The notes under the pieces: generated by a model | Database searches by the model: none | What the model was told of the DNA's origin: nothing | The model's input: only the letters and a program-made list of their open reading frames with translations | In this document: positions 9,033 to 17,562 of the stretch, piece after piece | Numbering within the stretch: the stretch's first letter is position 1 | Layout: each line of letters starts with the position of its first letter | Position numbers and translations under genes: made by a program | Assembly: GCF_009725235.1 (NCBI RefSeq) | Contig: NZ_WJFC01000047.1 | Location: 1-64,000 of the forward strand | Source: Scytonema sp. UIC 10036 | Lineage (GTDB): Bacteria; Cyanobacteriota; Cyanobacteriia; Cyanobacteriales; Nostocaceae | Direction: 5' to 3' | DNA: 64,000 nucleotides

Positions 9033-9794
9033 TTAACCAAACCTATATCCAAAACCTCTAACCGTCACAATATATTCCGGACGGCTGGGGTCAATCTCTA
9101 ACTTTTCGCGCAACCAACGAATGTGAACATCTACAGTTTTACTATCCCCCACAAAATCAGGTCCCCAAACTTGATCCAGTAGCTGTTCCCTCGACCAGAC
9201 ACGGCGAGCATAGCTCATAAACAGTTCTAACAAGCGGAACTCTTTGGGAGATAAATTAACTTCGTGACCGCGTACAAGCACGCGACATTCTTGAGGATAC
9301 AATGTCACATCCTTGTACTGTAAGACAGGCAGTTGAGGCAAAGTACTCAAACGCTGACGACGTAACAACGCTCGACATCGAGCAACTAACTCCCGCATAC
9401 TAAAAGGCTTGGTGAGGTAATCGTCTGCACCTACTTCCAGCCCAAGAACGCGGTCTGTTTCGCTACCTTTTGCGCTTAACATCAAAATAGGTACTGGATT
9501 TCCCTGATAACGAAGTAAGCGACAAATATCCAATCCGTTGATTTGAGGTAACATCAAATCTAAAATAACCAGATCGAAGGGTGACTCGCCCGAGTTTGGC
9601 TCGAAATTTTTCAAGTATTCTACGGCCAAGCGCCCATCAGAGGCAGTCAGCACCCCATAACCTTCTTCTTCCAACGCAAGAACAAGCATTTCCCGGATGA
9701 GTTCCTCATCTTCCACTACTAAAATCCGGCTTCTTTGTCCGATTTCTGCTGTATGTGGATACTTAGTCGATTCGCTAGTAAACATTGATATCAC
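9033..9794 (-). CDS. sphR: Phosphate response regulator SphR (PhoB type)
   Basis: 253 residues. Receiver domain with acidic pair 'VEDEE', phospho-acceptor Asp79 in 'LVILDLMLP', and switch Lys in 'DYLTKPF'. The C-terminal OmpR/PhoB winged helix includes 'LSPKEFRLLELFMSYARRVWSREQLLDQVWG' and 'VDVHIRWLREKLE'. Partner of the adjacent SphS; when phosphorylated it should activate phosphatase and Pst genes. ATG at 9785 is an alternative start. It is the first gene of the sphR-sphS-phoU run. Confidence 0.92.
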   Translation of the reverse strand: MISMFTSESTKYPHTAEIGQRSRILVVEDEELIREMLVLALEEEGYGVLTASDGRLAVEYLKNFEPNSGESPFDLVILDLMLPQINGLDICRLLRYQGNPVPILMLSAKGSETDRVLGLEVGADDYLTKPFSMRELVARCRALLRRQRLSTLPQLPVLQYKDVTLYPQECRVLVRGHEVNLSPKEFRLLELFMSYARRVWSREQLLDQVWGPDFVGDSKTVDVHIRWLREKLEIDPSRPEYIVTVRGFGYRFG

Positions 9795-10399
9795 AGAGTT
9801 GAGTGGTTACGCCTGTATCAAACAAATTATGCAGTTTCAGTGAAATTACGCTCTAAATACTCGCGTTTTGTTTTGCAAAATGTAATATATGTAACTTCTT
9901 CCAATTATAAACCAACGTAACGCCAGCGCCAAAATTGTTTTTGACTTTTTTGCTTTTATTTAGAAAGTAAAAGAGCAGCAAGTAACCTTATTTCAGCACA
10001 TTGCTTATTGAAAAAACTTGCTGAACTTCACAATTGCTCAAGACCGTTAATAAATTGATATATTCTGAAAACTTTATCTATTTAATTGTAACAGGCAGAA
10101 CATCATTGATTAATCTCTCAAGTAGAAAACAACCTTCATATAAACCAATCGCTGGTCACTGGTCACTGGTCACTGGTCACTGTCAAAAGCTTGACAGCCA
10201 TAAATCACTTTGAGTATATTTATTTAGTACAATAGTACTAAAAACAGCTGAGCATTTCTCATCTCAGACTGTGTTTTCTCATTTCAGTATTTTTACTGCA
10301 CTTACAAAGCATACTCCAAGGCTACCCTGAACTTAATACTGGGTAAGTTTTGGTATGACTTGCTACTTAGATAACCAATGTAGATTCAGGAGATGAAAT
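9795..10399. other. 605-bp intergenic region between divergent sphR and coiled-coil gene
   Basis: No coding frame is supported. It must hold the sphR promoter on the left and the promoter of the coiled-coil gene on the right. The only clear structure is the GGTCACT heptad block near 10150-10184. A good ribosome-binding sequence (CAGGAG) lies just before the gene at 10400. Confidence 0.6.
10152..10184. repeat. GGTCACT heptad repeat
   Basis: About four and a half tandem copies of GGTCACT. The same unit recurs near 15178, 40553, 58360 and 62240. Confidence 0.8.
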
Positions 10400-11374
10400 A
10401 TGACAGTAGCTGCATCAAAAGAAAGCAAACAACAACTTATGCAAACATTTCAGCAAATTCTTGCAGACAGGAAAAAGTTAGAGTTAAAAATAGCTACCAA
10501 GCAAGAAGAAGCCGAAAAAGTAAAAAATACACAAATTTTGGAAGCTGTTTCTACATATACAGTTGACAATATTGTTAAAGGGCTAGCAGATTTACAATTA
10601 GAGTTTGGTAGCATTGTCAATTCCTTATCTGAAAAATTAGCAAAAGAGACTTCTAAACTAGATGAATTAAATCAGGCAATAGAGATTGAAACCAAAAACT
10701 TGCAAGAACTTCAAAAGATTAGAGTCGTAGCAGATACTCTCGATATTCTTACCAAAGAGCATCAAGAAAAATTAAAAATTCTAGAACAAGACATTGCCAG
10801 TAAAAGAGAATTATTAGAAAAAGAAGTAGCCAATGGACGTAAAGATTGGCAAAAAGAACAAGCAGAGTATGAAGAAGCTATCAAAGCTTATAATGATTTA
10901 CTAACGAAGGAAAGAACCTTAGAAGAAGAGGAATATCAGTATAAATTAGAAAACTCTCGAAAAATTAATGCCAATTCCTATGAAGCTAAAAAACGGACTT
11001 TAGAAAGAGAAATACAAGAAACAACACAAGAAAAAGATAAAAATTGGGCAGAGCGAGAAAAAATAATTACTAAAAATAAACCTTTGTTTGACGAGTATCA
11101 AAAGAAAATTGCTACTTTTCCAAATGAATTAGAAGAAGCTATTAAAAAAGCAAGAGAAGAAGCTATTAAAGAAACCAGCCAGAAAACCAAAATTGAAGCC
11201 GACCTGTTGGAAAAAGAATGGGAATCTACCAAACAAAGTTATGAATTAAAAATTCAATCATTGGAAGAGACTATTAAGAAGCAATTAGAGCAAATAGAAA
11301 CTATTTCTACTCAACTACAAACAGCGTTGAAACAAGCTCAAGACTTAGCAATGCGGGCTTTTGGAAATAGTTAA
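10400..11374 (+). CDS. Coiled-coil-rich protein A
   Basis: 324 residues, soluble, dominated by Glu, Lys, Gln and Leu with long heptad stretches from about 15 to 310. There is no signal peptide, membrane segment or enzyme motif. It shares layout and motifs with the next gene: 'LxLEFGS' near 70, 'NxKxWAEREKIIxK', 'FPxExEEAIKKAxEE' and 'LQxALKQAQDLAMRA'. The two are paralogues. A clear Shine-Dalgarno CAGGAG precedes ATG. Cyanobacterial coiled-coil-rich proteins include filament-forming cytoskeletal candidates; that role is possible but not shown here. Confidence 0.8.
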   Translation: MTVAASKESKQQLMQTFQQILADRKKLELKIATKQEEAEKVKNTQILEAVSTYTVDNIVKGLADLQLEFGSIVNSLSEKLAKETSKLDELNQAIEIETKNLQELQKIRVVADTLDILTKEHQEKLKILEQDIASKRELLEKEVANGRKDWQKEQAEYEEAIKAYNDLLTKERTLEEEEYQYKLENSRKINANSYEAKKRTLEREIQETTQEKDKNWAEREKIITKNKPLFDEYQKKIATFPNELEEAIKKAREEAIKETSQKTKIEADLLEKEWESTKQSYELKIQSLEETIKKQLEQIETISTQLQTALKQAQDLAMRAFGNS

Positions 11375-11468
11375 TGGCTAATGGCTAATGGTTAATGGCT
11401 AATGGAAAAAAATTAGCAATTAGCAATTAGCAATTAGCAATCAGCAATTAGCAATTAGCAATTAGCAA
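11375..11468. repeat. Paired-arm heptad repeat between the coiled-coil genes
   Basis: About five TAATGGC-type heptads followed by about nine TTAGCAA-type heptads. The two halves are approximately complementary, so the RNA can fold into a long hairpin between two likely cotranscribed genes. Confidence 0.85.
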
Positions 11469-11480
11469 AGGAGATATATT

Positions 11481-12575
11481 GTGCCAGCAAAAAAACCAAA
11501 CGATAAAAATACAAAGGCTGAGATTCTTCAAGCTTATGAAGAATTAGCTAAAGAAAAAGTAGAACTGAAATCTCAACTTGACCGATTACATAAATCAGCA
11601 AATTCTGTTAATAGTTCAGTTACTAAAGACGAGACAAAAATAGAAACAAAACCAACAATTATGAATCAAGCCTCTAATGTTCAGCAAAAAATGAATTCCA
11701 CAATTGAAAGCTTAGTAAAAATCCAGTTGGGTTTTGGTAGTGCGGCAAGCGAATTGTCAGAACAACTGACGACAAGAGCATCTAAGCTAGAAGAAATCGG
11801 TAAATCCTTGGAAACTGAAAGTCAAGAGTTAAAACAATTACACGCTTTAGAAGTATCAGAAGACACTTTGGATAACCTCATCGCCACCTACGAAGAGAAT
11901 TATAAAGCCTATCAAGAAGAGTACAATCAGCAATACGAAACATTATCACAAGCAATTCAAGAGCAAAGAAAAGCTTGGGAAAAAGAACAAGAAGAACACA
12001 AACGCTCGATAAAAGAAAGAAATGAAAATCTTAATAAAAATCGTCAAAGAGATGCATCGGAATACAAGTACGATCTAGAGCTTCGGCGTAAATTAGAAAC
12101 CGAAGAATACGAACAACAGCAAAAAGCACTATATAAAGAATTGGATGAATCCAGACAAGAAGTCGAAAAACAATGGGCTGAGAGAGAAAAGATTATCTCA
12201 GAGCAAGAAAAACAGTTTGAAGAATCTAAAGCAAAAGTAGAAGCTTTTCCTAAAGAAAAAGAAGCAGCGATTAAAAAAGCTACAGAAGAAGGCAAAGGTA
12301 TTGCCCATTATCAAGCTAAGATAAAATCAGATATGTTTGCCAAAGAAGTGGAAGGTCAAAAGCGCTTTTACGAACAGAGATTACAATCTTTGGAACAAAC
12401 TATCGGCAATCAGGAATCTCGCATTCAGAACCTTTCCAAACAACTTGAATCTGCTTTGAAACAAGTTCAGGATTTGGCTGTTAAAGCTATTGAGGGAACT
12501 GCAAATGTCAATTCTTATCAAGCTATGAAAGAAATTGCTTTAGAACAAGCTAAAAGTCAAGTGAAGAATAAATAA
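11481..12575 (+). CDS. Coiled-coil-rich protein B, paralogue of A
   Basis: 364 residues with GTG start and strong AAAGGAGA ribosome-binding site. An N-terminal low-complexity segment (1-60, Lys/Thr/Ser-rich) precedes an almost continuous coiled coil with the same landmarks as protein A: 'VKIQLGFGSAASELSEQL', 'KQWAEREKIISEQ', 'FPKEKEAAIKKATEEGKG', 'LESALKQVQDLAVKAIEG'. It has an extra C-terminal tail of about 25 residues. Tandem paralogues separated only by a repeat hairpin suggest one operon and perhaps a hetero-oligomer. No catalytic motif is seen; a structural role is inferred. Confidence 0.8.
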   Translation: MPAKKPNDKNTKAEILQAYEELAKEKVELKSQLDRLHKSANSVNSSVTKDETKIETKPTIMNQASNVQQKMNSTIESLVKIQLGFGSAASELSEQLTTRASKLEEIGKSLETESQELKQLHALEVSEDTLDNLIATYEENYKAYQEEYNQQYETLSQAIQEQRKAWEKEQEEHKRSIKERNENLNKNRQRDASEYKYDLELRRKLETEEYEQQQKALYKELDESRQEVEKQWAEREKIISEQEKQFEESKAKVEAFPKEKEAAIKKATEEGKGIAHYQAKIKSDMFAKEVEGQKRFYEQRLQSLEQTIGNQESRIQNLSKQLESALKQVQDLAVKAIEGTANVNSYQAMKEIALEQAKSQVKNK

Positions 12576-12584
12576 CTGGGATAG

Positions 12585-12660
12585 TGGTTAGTTGTTAGTG
12601 GATAGTGGATAGTAGATAGTGGTTAGAACTATCAACAACTAACCACTAACAACCAACAAA
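12585..12660. repeat. Paired-arm heptad repeat
   Basis: GTTAGTG/GATAGTG heptads followed by complementary CTAACAA/CCACTAA heptads, directly after the second coiled-coil gene. Foldable as a hairpin and could act as a 3' end. Confidence 0.8.
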
Positions 12661-12664
12661 TTCT

Positions 12665-12760
12665 TTACTTACTAGCACCAGACTCTGTTTTCTTCGGTTT
12701 TGTTGGTTTTGGAGCTTTTTTAATTTGCTTAGATTGCGAACCCTGTTTTGGTGTAGTCAT
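12665..12760 (-). CDS. Candidate 31-residue Lys/Pro-rich micropeptide
   Basis: ATG to TAA frame of 31 codons coding for a very basic peptide (starts MTTPKQGSQSKQIKKAPKP, ends ESGASK). The composition is far from random and resembles basic tails of nucleic-acid-binding or ribosomal proteins. No good Shine-Dalgarno precedes it. It lies convergent to the coiled-coil genes in an otherwise empty 355-bp gap. Below routine ORF cut-offs, so support is limited. Confidence 0.35.
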   Translation of the reverse strand: MTTPKQGSQSKQIKKAPKPTKPKKTESGASK

Positions 12761-12930
12761 ATTTTTAACTGTTGAAGTACTGATATATCTATCTACATTT
12801 TGCTGACAATTGATTCCGGATTGGACTGAAAGTTTTATTTAGGCAATTAGATATCGCGAACTGCAAACAAATCCCTATGATGAGATAATCATTATGATAA
12901 GAGCGCTATAACTCCATCAGGGGAATCTTT

Positions 12931-13590
12931 ATGAGTAACGCACAACCAGTAGAATTACCTCTCTGGGTACGAGATCGAGAAGAAGTAATTGCGATGGATG
13001 CTTCGGTTGAATGGCGAGAGGGAAGACCAGATTATTCCCATACTAATCAATTCCGCGAACAAGAGCGCCAGTGCAACCATGCCGAAGGTTCTCTGAATGC
13101 GATCGCTCACAATCTTGTAAGAACTTTTGAGATGGAAGCCACCCACAAAATCAATCCACAACAATGGCTTTCTGTTGTTACTGAGAAGTTTCGCATGAGT
13201 ACCAATGGAGGCAAACAATACACAGCGCAAGATGTAATAGATGTCGGGACTTACAACCTCTTTTTAGGGGACACAGAACATTATCGTTCAACCGAGGAAA
13301 CCTTTGATTCCTCCTATAACCTCTTTCATACAGCTTTTCCGGAAGGATTTCATTGGGAATTAATCGCAGTGTTATCCCCACCGCCCAATGTTGTCTTTAA
13401 GTGGAGACATTGGGGGCAATTTAAGGGGAAGTTTAAAGACTTTGCTCCTACAGGTGAAACGGTAGAAATAGTTGGATTAAGTGTTGCTAGTGTTACCGAA
13501 GAACTGAAAATCGAATCAGTAGAACACTTCTTTGATAACAGTGCTTTTCTCAACAAATTAACCACTTCTAAATGCCCCTTTCACTCTTGA
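12931..13590 (+). CDS. SnoaL-like / ester-cyclase family protein
   Basis: 219 residues. The C-terminal 130 residues fit the SnoaL-like (NTF2-fold) pattern: 'VVFKWRHWGQFKGKFKDFAPTGETVEIVGLSVASVTEELKIESVEHFFDNSAFLNKL', where the W..G...G..F....PTG...E..G core is typical. The family includes polyketide cyclases and many uncharacterised enzymes, so the substrate is unknown. An N-terminal 70-residue extension is not recognised, and the protein ends in 'KCPFHS', an unusual Cys/His tail. It appears monocistronic, with a terminator 24 bp after the stop. Confidence 0.7.
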   Translation: MSNAQPVELPLWVRDREEVIAMDASVEWREGRPDYSHTNQFREQERQCNHAEGSLNAIAHNLVRTFEMEATHKINPQQWLSVVTEKFRMSTNGGKQYTAQDVIDVGTYNLFLGDTEHYRSTEETFDSSYNLFHTAFPEGFHWELIAVLSPPPNVVFKWRHWGQFKGKFKDFAPTGETVEIVGLSVASVTEELKIESVEHFFDNSAFLNKLTTSKCPFHS

Positions 13591-13613
13591 GGAAGTGGAT
13601 GAAGTGTAGCCTT

Positions 13614-13646
13614 AAAAAGGGGGAAATCCTTAAAGTCCCCTTTTTT
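13614..13646 (+). terminator. Intrinsic terminator after the ester-cyclase-like gene
   Basis: AAAAAGGGG paired with CCCCTTTTTT across a 14-nt loop, ending in a T-run. Confidence 0.75.
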
Positions 13647-13730
13647 AGAGACGCTACTGCATTCGGGAGCTAGTTCTGCCTCAGGGTTAGCCCGACAAGG
13701 GTGAACTGGCATTCGGGTTAGCGACTTGTA

Positions 13731-13740
13731 GCAAGTGGCG
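13731..13740. repeat. Left target-site duplication of MITE
   Basis: GCAAGTGGCG, exactly repeated at 13880-13889 on the other side of the element. Confidence 0.8.
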
Positions 13741-13879
13741 CAATACTACAAGGGCTGAGACATAAATTCCAAAACAAGTAGGTTGGGTTGAGGAACGAAA
13801 CCCAACATCTAGAAGCATTTGTTGGGTTTCGCTGTCGCTCAACCCAACAAAGCTAAAATTCTCAGCCCTTGTAGTATTG
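13741..13879. mobile_element. 139-bp MITE with 20-bp perfect terminal inverted repeats
   Basis: The ends 13741-13760 and 13860-13879 are exact reverse complements (CAATACTACAAGGGCTGAGA). The interior holds a second imperfect palindrome built from GTTGGGTT and AACCCAAC blocks, a motif I recognise from dispersed cyanobacterial repeats. Identical 10-bp direct repeats flank the element, which is the footprint of transposition. No transposase is encoded, so it must have been moved by an enzyme encoded elsewhere. Confidence 0.85.
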
Positions 13880-13889
13880 GCAAGTGGCG
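13880..13889. repeat. Right target-site duplication of MITE
   Basis: GCAAGTGGCG, identical to 13731-13740. Confidence 0.8.
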
Positions 13890-13994
13890 TAAATTTACTC
13901 CCTTCCCGCTTTAAAATTTCAATCATCTTGTAGGTCATCTTCTGGCGGGGAGGGAGTAGGAGGCTCTCAAAAATAAAGTTCAGTAAAAAAGAAA

Positions 13995-14025
13995 AATAGA
14001 GACGCTTTCTTCGCACGTCTCTATT
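13995..14025. repeat. 10-bp inverted repeat
   Basis: AATAGAGACG at 13995-14004 pairs perfectly with CGTCTCTATT at 14016-14025 across an 11-nt loop. No T-run. It sits in the gene-free stretch between the MITE and hisA; the rest of 14026-14296 shows nothing beyond AT-rich sequence. Confidence 0.6.
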
Positions 14026-14296
14026 GGAGAGGAAACCCATTAAGTGAAAATTTAAAATTTTAAATAAAAATTTTTATATAATTGTAAAACTATTTAGAAT
14101 TTTTCAAACGCAATTTACTTAATAATTTTTTGATGCTCTTTAGCAATTTTTGGATATTGAAGCTTTCAAAACTGAATACACTAGATTCAGTTCTCAGTGG
14201 TCTGCCATTATTGGGAATTTTTCGACGTTTCATAGTGGGTTATTGATTTTTTCTTACATACTGAGATACACGATCGCCAATTCACATTCCGGAAAA

Positions 14297-14323
14297 TTAA
14301 AAAATAACCGGCTGCAAGCCGGT
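14297..14323 (-). terminator. hisA intrinsic terminator
   Basis: ACCGGCT / AGCCGGT stem with 3-nt loop; on the minus strand it is followed by a run of Ts. Positioned 36 bp past the hisA stop codon. Confidence 0.8.
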
Positions 14324-14358
14324 CGAAAAACGTGAAAACACCTTCGACCTTTACTGGG

Positions 14359-15132
14359 TTACGCAAAGGTAGAAAAATCTATATTTGGTGGAATATCTTG
14401 AATACGTCCTTGTCCTACTGCACGCAATGCTTCTCTTAAAGAAATATCACCAGTGTACAAAGCACGCCCAACAATAACGCCTGTGACGCCTTGAGGTTCT
14501 AAAGCTAACAGACTTAACAAGTCTGTTACAGAACTTACGCCACCAGAAGCAATGATAGGTATGGTAACAGTAGCTGCGATCGCACGCAATGCTTCTAGAT
14601 TGGGTCCGGAAAGAGTCCCATCCCGATGAATATCGGTGTAAATAATAGCGGCGGCTCCCAATTCTTGCATCTGTACAGCCAATTGTGAAGCAGAAACTTC
14701 TGAAGTTTCCAGCCAACCACGAGTTGCAACTAGCCCGTTACGAGCATCTATACCAACAACAATTTGTCCGGGAAACTCTTGGCAAAGTTGTTGTACAAGT
14801 TGGGGCTGTTCTACAGCTACGGTTCCTAAGATGACTCGCTGCACCCCCAGATTGAGTAACTGTTTTGCTGTAGAGTGTTCCCGAATTCCTCCACCAACTT
14901 GAATTGGTACGGAACAAGCGGATGAGATCGCCTCAATCGCTGCTAAGTTAATTGGCTGACCTGTTTTTGCGCCGTCAAGATCGACGACGTGCAATCTGGT
15001 AGCACCTTGCTCAACCCACTGTTTGGCAACTTCAACGGGGTTCTCGTTGAACACTTGGGATCGCTCGTAGTCACCTTGGTATAGCCGTACACAGCGACCT
15101 TCTAATAAATCTATTGCTGGGATAATTTCCAT
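14359..15132 (-). CDS. hisA: HisA, ProFAR isomerase
   Basis: 257 residues. 1-(5-phosphoribosyl)-5-[(5-phosphoribosylamino)methylideneamino]imidazole-4-carboxamide isomerase, fourth step of histidine synthesis, cytoplasmic (beta/alpha)8 barrel. Visible signatures: N-terminal '[21 protein letters not shown]' with catalytic Asp8, '[10 protein letters not shown]', phosphate-binding 'QVGGGIR', '[15 protein letters not shown]', '[15 protein letters not shown]' and second phosphate site 'IIASGGVSS'. Full length for the family. Monocistronic here, flanked by a terminator downstream and heptad repeats upstream. Confidence 0.97.
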   Translation of the reverse strand: MEIIPAIDLLEGRCVRLYQGDYERSQVFNENPVEVAKQWVEQGATRLHVVDLDGAKTGQPINLAAIEAISSACSVPIQVGGGIREHSTAKQLLNLGVQRVILGTVAVEQPQLVQQLCQEFPGQIVVGIDARNGLVATRGWLETSEVSASQLAVQMQELGAAAIIYTDIHRDGTLSGPNLEALRAIAATVTIPIIASGGVSSVTDLLSLLALEPQGVTGVIVGRALYTGDISLREALRAVGQGRIQDIPPNIDFSTFA

Positions 15133-15198
15133 AAGGGTTAGGGGTTAGTTGTTAGTGGTTAGTTGTTGGTTGTTAGTGGTCACTGGTCACTGGTCACT
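15133..15198. repeat. Heptad repeats between hisA and DUF3593 gene
   Basis: GTTAGTG/GTTAGTT heptads run into three copies of GGTCACT. The last unit reaches into the 3' end of the DUF3593-like gene. Confidence 0.8.
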
Positions 15199-15480
15199 GT
15201 TTCCCTTCATCACAGCCTCACGAAAACCGAGCACAATTAGGATGTTAGAAAGCGTCAAAAAAAGTTCTGCACCGCCATGCAGCCAATCAACGTTTGCCAG
15301 AGTATTACCATAGTGTACTTGAGCATAAATCCCCGCCGGGATGGTAACGGCAACAAAAACGAGAGTGCCATAAAATCCATACAGTGCCAAACGAGGCGTT
15401 GGCTGAATACGGCTGAGATACCACAAGAAACCCAAGTATGGAAATAGGGAAAGGGCAAAAAGGGTTTCTTTTGAAATCAT
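15187..15480 (-). CDS. DUF3593-like small membrane protein
   Basis: 97 residues with three hydrophobic segments ('LFALSLFPYLGFLWYLS', 'ALYGFYGTLVFVAVTIPAGI', 'GGAELFLTLSNILIVLGF'). It matches my recollection of the DUF3593 family, shared by cyanobacteria and chloroplasts and of unknown function. Its ATG (15480-15478) overlaps the TGA of the upstream gene, the ATGA arrangement of translationally coupled genes. The longer upstream frame is repeat-derived and rejected. The last residues are encoded within a GGTCACT repeat. Confidence 0.75.
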   Translation of the reverse strand: MISKETLFALSLFPYLGFLWYLSRIQPTPRLALYGFYGTLVFVAVTIPAGIYAQVHYGNTLANVDWLHGGAELFLTLSNILIVLGFREAVMKGNSDQ

Positions 15481-15824
15481 TGCTTTTCTGGAGAGTAAGG
15501 ATTGGGGAGTGGGGAGTAGGGAGTTGTTTTGGTACGATAGGAACGCCAAATCCAAAAAGCGGCTGCCCAAAGCGTAAAATTACCTATTAAGGTCATGGTA
15601 GCTTGTAGAGTGACCAGCCATTCTAGAGATTTTGCGTTGTCAAAATAATGCCAGGTACAGGCACACATAGCGCTGACGAGGGCGGGTAACATCGCAAAGG
15701 ATAACGCCCCCCAAGTACGGTTTCCTGTTACTTGCCCGTACTTCCAGATTAACCAAATAGCGGCAATCCACTCAATAACGCTAGATATATGAATAATCCA
15801 AGTTGGAATCGAAAGAGCATGCAT
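15477..15824 (-). CDS. DUF2499-like small membrane protein
   Basis: 115 residues from ATG at 15824 with three or four membrane segments ('WIIHISSVIEWIAAIWLIWKYG', 'GALSFAMLPALVSAMCACTWHYF', 'LVTLQATMTLIGNFTLWAAAFWIW'). It resembles DUF2499, another cyanobacterial/plastid membrane family, often next to DUF3593. The C-terminal 'PYSPLPNPYSPEKQ' is encoded by a GGGGAGTAGGGAGT-type repeat, so the native C-terminus has probably been replaced or extended by repeat sequence. Translationally coupled to the next gene through ATGA. Confidence 0.75.
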   Translation of the reverse strand: MHALSIPTWIIHISSVIEWIAAIWLIWKYGQVTGNRTWGALSFAMLPALVSAMCACTWHYFDNAKSLEWLVTLQATMTLIGNFTLWAAAFWIWRSYRTKTTPYSPLPNPYSPEKQ

Positions 15825-15908
15825 AGGAGTCAATAGTCAATAGTCATTGGTCTTTTTAAGAAAAAATTGATAATCTAAAATCCAAAATCTAAAATCCAAA
15901 ATAAAACA

Positions 15909-16946
15909 ATGCGGGTTCTGTTATCTGGGTATTACGGTCAAGGTAACGGTGGGGACGAAGCCTTATTAGCAACACTTCTACAAATGCTACCACCATCAGT
16001 CACACCTGTGGTTCTCTCTGGTAATCCCAAAGAAACAAGCGATCGTTATCATGTGGAAGCACGGGAGCGCATGAAAATTTCCCCTGTTATACAAGCTTTG
16101 CGCTCTTGCGACGCTTTTATCTGGGGTGGTGGCAGTTTAATTCAAGATACCACTAGCCTTATCAGCCCTTTTTATTATGCGGGAATTATGGCGGTAGCTC
16201 AAAGAATGGGTTTAAAAACAGTTGCTTGGGGACAGGGGATCGGTCCGTTGAAGCGTCCTATCACTCGTTGGTTAGCACGGCAAACTTTTAGTGGTTGTAC
16301 AAAAGTAAGTGTCCGCGATCGCACTTCTGCTGCTATGCTTACTGATTGGCATGTTCCTTGTATTTTGGCTCCCGATCCGGTGTGGGCTTTGGAAAGTAAA
16401 CCAGTTCCTAAACTCTGGGATTTGCCTGCTCCTAGAGTTGCAGTGACACTAAGAAGGCACCCCGATTTAACAGAAACACGTCTTGCCAACTTAACTCGCG
16501 CCTTGGTTGATTTTCAAAAAGCAACACAAACTTTTATATTGTTGCTACCGTTTCAGCAAAGTGAAGATTTAGAAATAGCTCAAGCCATACAACCAAAACT
16601 TGAAGGTGTCAGCCAAATAATGTCCTTAAAAGAACCAGAACTTTTAAAAGGAGTTTTTCGCGGTGTAGAAATGGCAATTGGGATGCGCTTGCACAGCTTA
16701 ATTATGGCTGCATCAGAAGGGTGTCGCTGCTTTGCTCTCAGTTACGATCCCAAAGTCAATCGGTTGATGGAAGATTTAGAGATGCCGGGATGGAATTTAG
16801 CAACTTTGCCTGATGACCCTAATGTGATTAGTAAAACATGGATCGAGCATTATGCCAATGGTGACCCATTATCTACAGATAAAATACAGTCGTTAGTAGA
16901 TAGAGCGCTTATGCACCGCGAGGTTTTGAAAGAAGTTTTAGAATAA
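15909..16946 (+). CDS. csaB: CsaB-type polysaccharide pyruvyl transferase
   Basis: 345 residues. N-terminal 'VLLSGYYGQGNGGDEALLATLL', then 'FIWGGGSLIQDTTSLIS', 'WGQGIGPL', 'SVRDRTSAAML', and C-terminal 'AIGMRLHSLIMAASEG' followed by 'SYDPKVNRLMEDL'. These are the hallmarks of CsaB. Known members transfer pyruvate from PEP to cell-wall polysaccharide and create the ligand for SLH domains; the SLH porin at 1.3-3.1 kb is a natural client. The start is ATG after an AT-rich repeat; no strong Shine-Dalgarno is seen. Full length. Confidence 0.92.
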   Translation: MRVLLSGYYGQGNGGDEALLATLLQMLPPSVTPVVLSGNPKETSDRYHVEARERMKISPVIQALRSCDAFIWGGGSLIQDTTSLISPFYYAGIMAVAQRMGLKTVAWGQGIGPLKRPITRWLARQTFSGCTKVSVRDRTSAAMLTDWHVPCILAPDPVWALESKPVPKLWDLPAPRVAVTLRRHPDLTETRLANLTRALVDFQKATQTFILLLPFQQSEDLEIAQAIQPKLEGVSQIMSLKEPELLKGVFRGVEMAIGMRLHSLIMAASEGCRCFALSYDPKVNRLMEDLEMPGWNLATLPDDPNVISKTWIEHYANGDPLSTDKIQSLVDRALMHREVLKEVLE

Positions 16947-16971
16947 TAACAGCCAACTCACTTTTTCTCCC

Positions 16972-17562
16972 ATGACTACTGTTACCCCTAAACGCTTCAC
17001 TTTAGATGAGTATCATCGTCTCATGGAATTGGGATTTCTGACAGAGGATGACAGAGTGGAGTTGATTAGGGGAGAATTAATACAAATGGCAGCAAAAGGT
17101 ACGCGACACTCTGTTTCTAACACAAAGTTATCCAGAGAATTAGAGAGATTGCTAGGGGATAGAGTTGTTATCCGCGTACAAGAGCCTGTGGTACTACTCC
17201 CAAATAACGAACCCGAACTCGATGTTGCGATCGTGCGGGGACAAGCTGACGATTATTTACTGAACCATCCTCAACCTGAAGATATTTTCCTAGTTATTGA
17301 AGTAGCTGATTCTTCTCTTGACTGTGACCAGAATACAAAACAGGAACTATATGCTGAAAATAAAATTCAAGATTATTGGATTGTTAATTTAGTAGCTAAT
17401 CAATTAGAGCGTTACAGTCAGCCTTATCTTGATGAGTAAGGAAAGTATGGCGATCGCTTAAAGCAGATTGCTTTGCGAAATGAATCGGTCACAATTCCAT
17501 GTTTTTCCGATCTATCTTTGGATTTGGATAAAGTTTTTCCTGGCTTGGGGAAACAGAGGTAA
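16972..17562 (+). pseudogene. Uma2-family endonuclease gene with a single nonsense codon
   Basis: The open part codes for 155 residues with Uma2 (DUF820, PD-(D/E)XK fold) hallmarks: 'TLDEYHRLMELGFLTEDDRVELIRGEL', 'EPELDVAIVRG', 'FLVIEVADSSLDCDQNTKQELYAENKIQDYWIVNL'. TAA at 17437-17439 stops it, but the same frame continues for 40 more codons, 'GKYGDRLKQIALRNESV' to 'VFPGLGKQR', the normal Uma2 C-terminus, ending at TAA 17560-17562. Total 196 codons is the family norm. A single C-to-T change (CAA to TAA) explains it. The catalytic core is intact, so a shortened product may still fold. Function in cyanobacteria is unknown. Confidence 0.85.

Noticed and set aside
13687..14040. 117-residue minus-strand frame
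   Set aside because: It runs through the MITE, its terminal repeats and the flanking duplications; composition is explained by repeats, with no ribosome-binding site.
14150..14335. 61-residue plus-strand frame near the hisA terminator
   Set aside because: Runs through the hisA terminator hairpin; no protein-like pattern.
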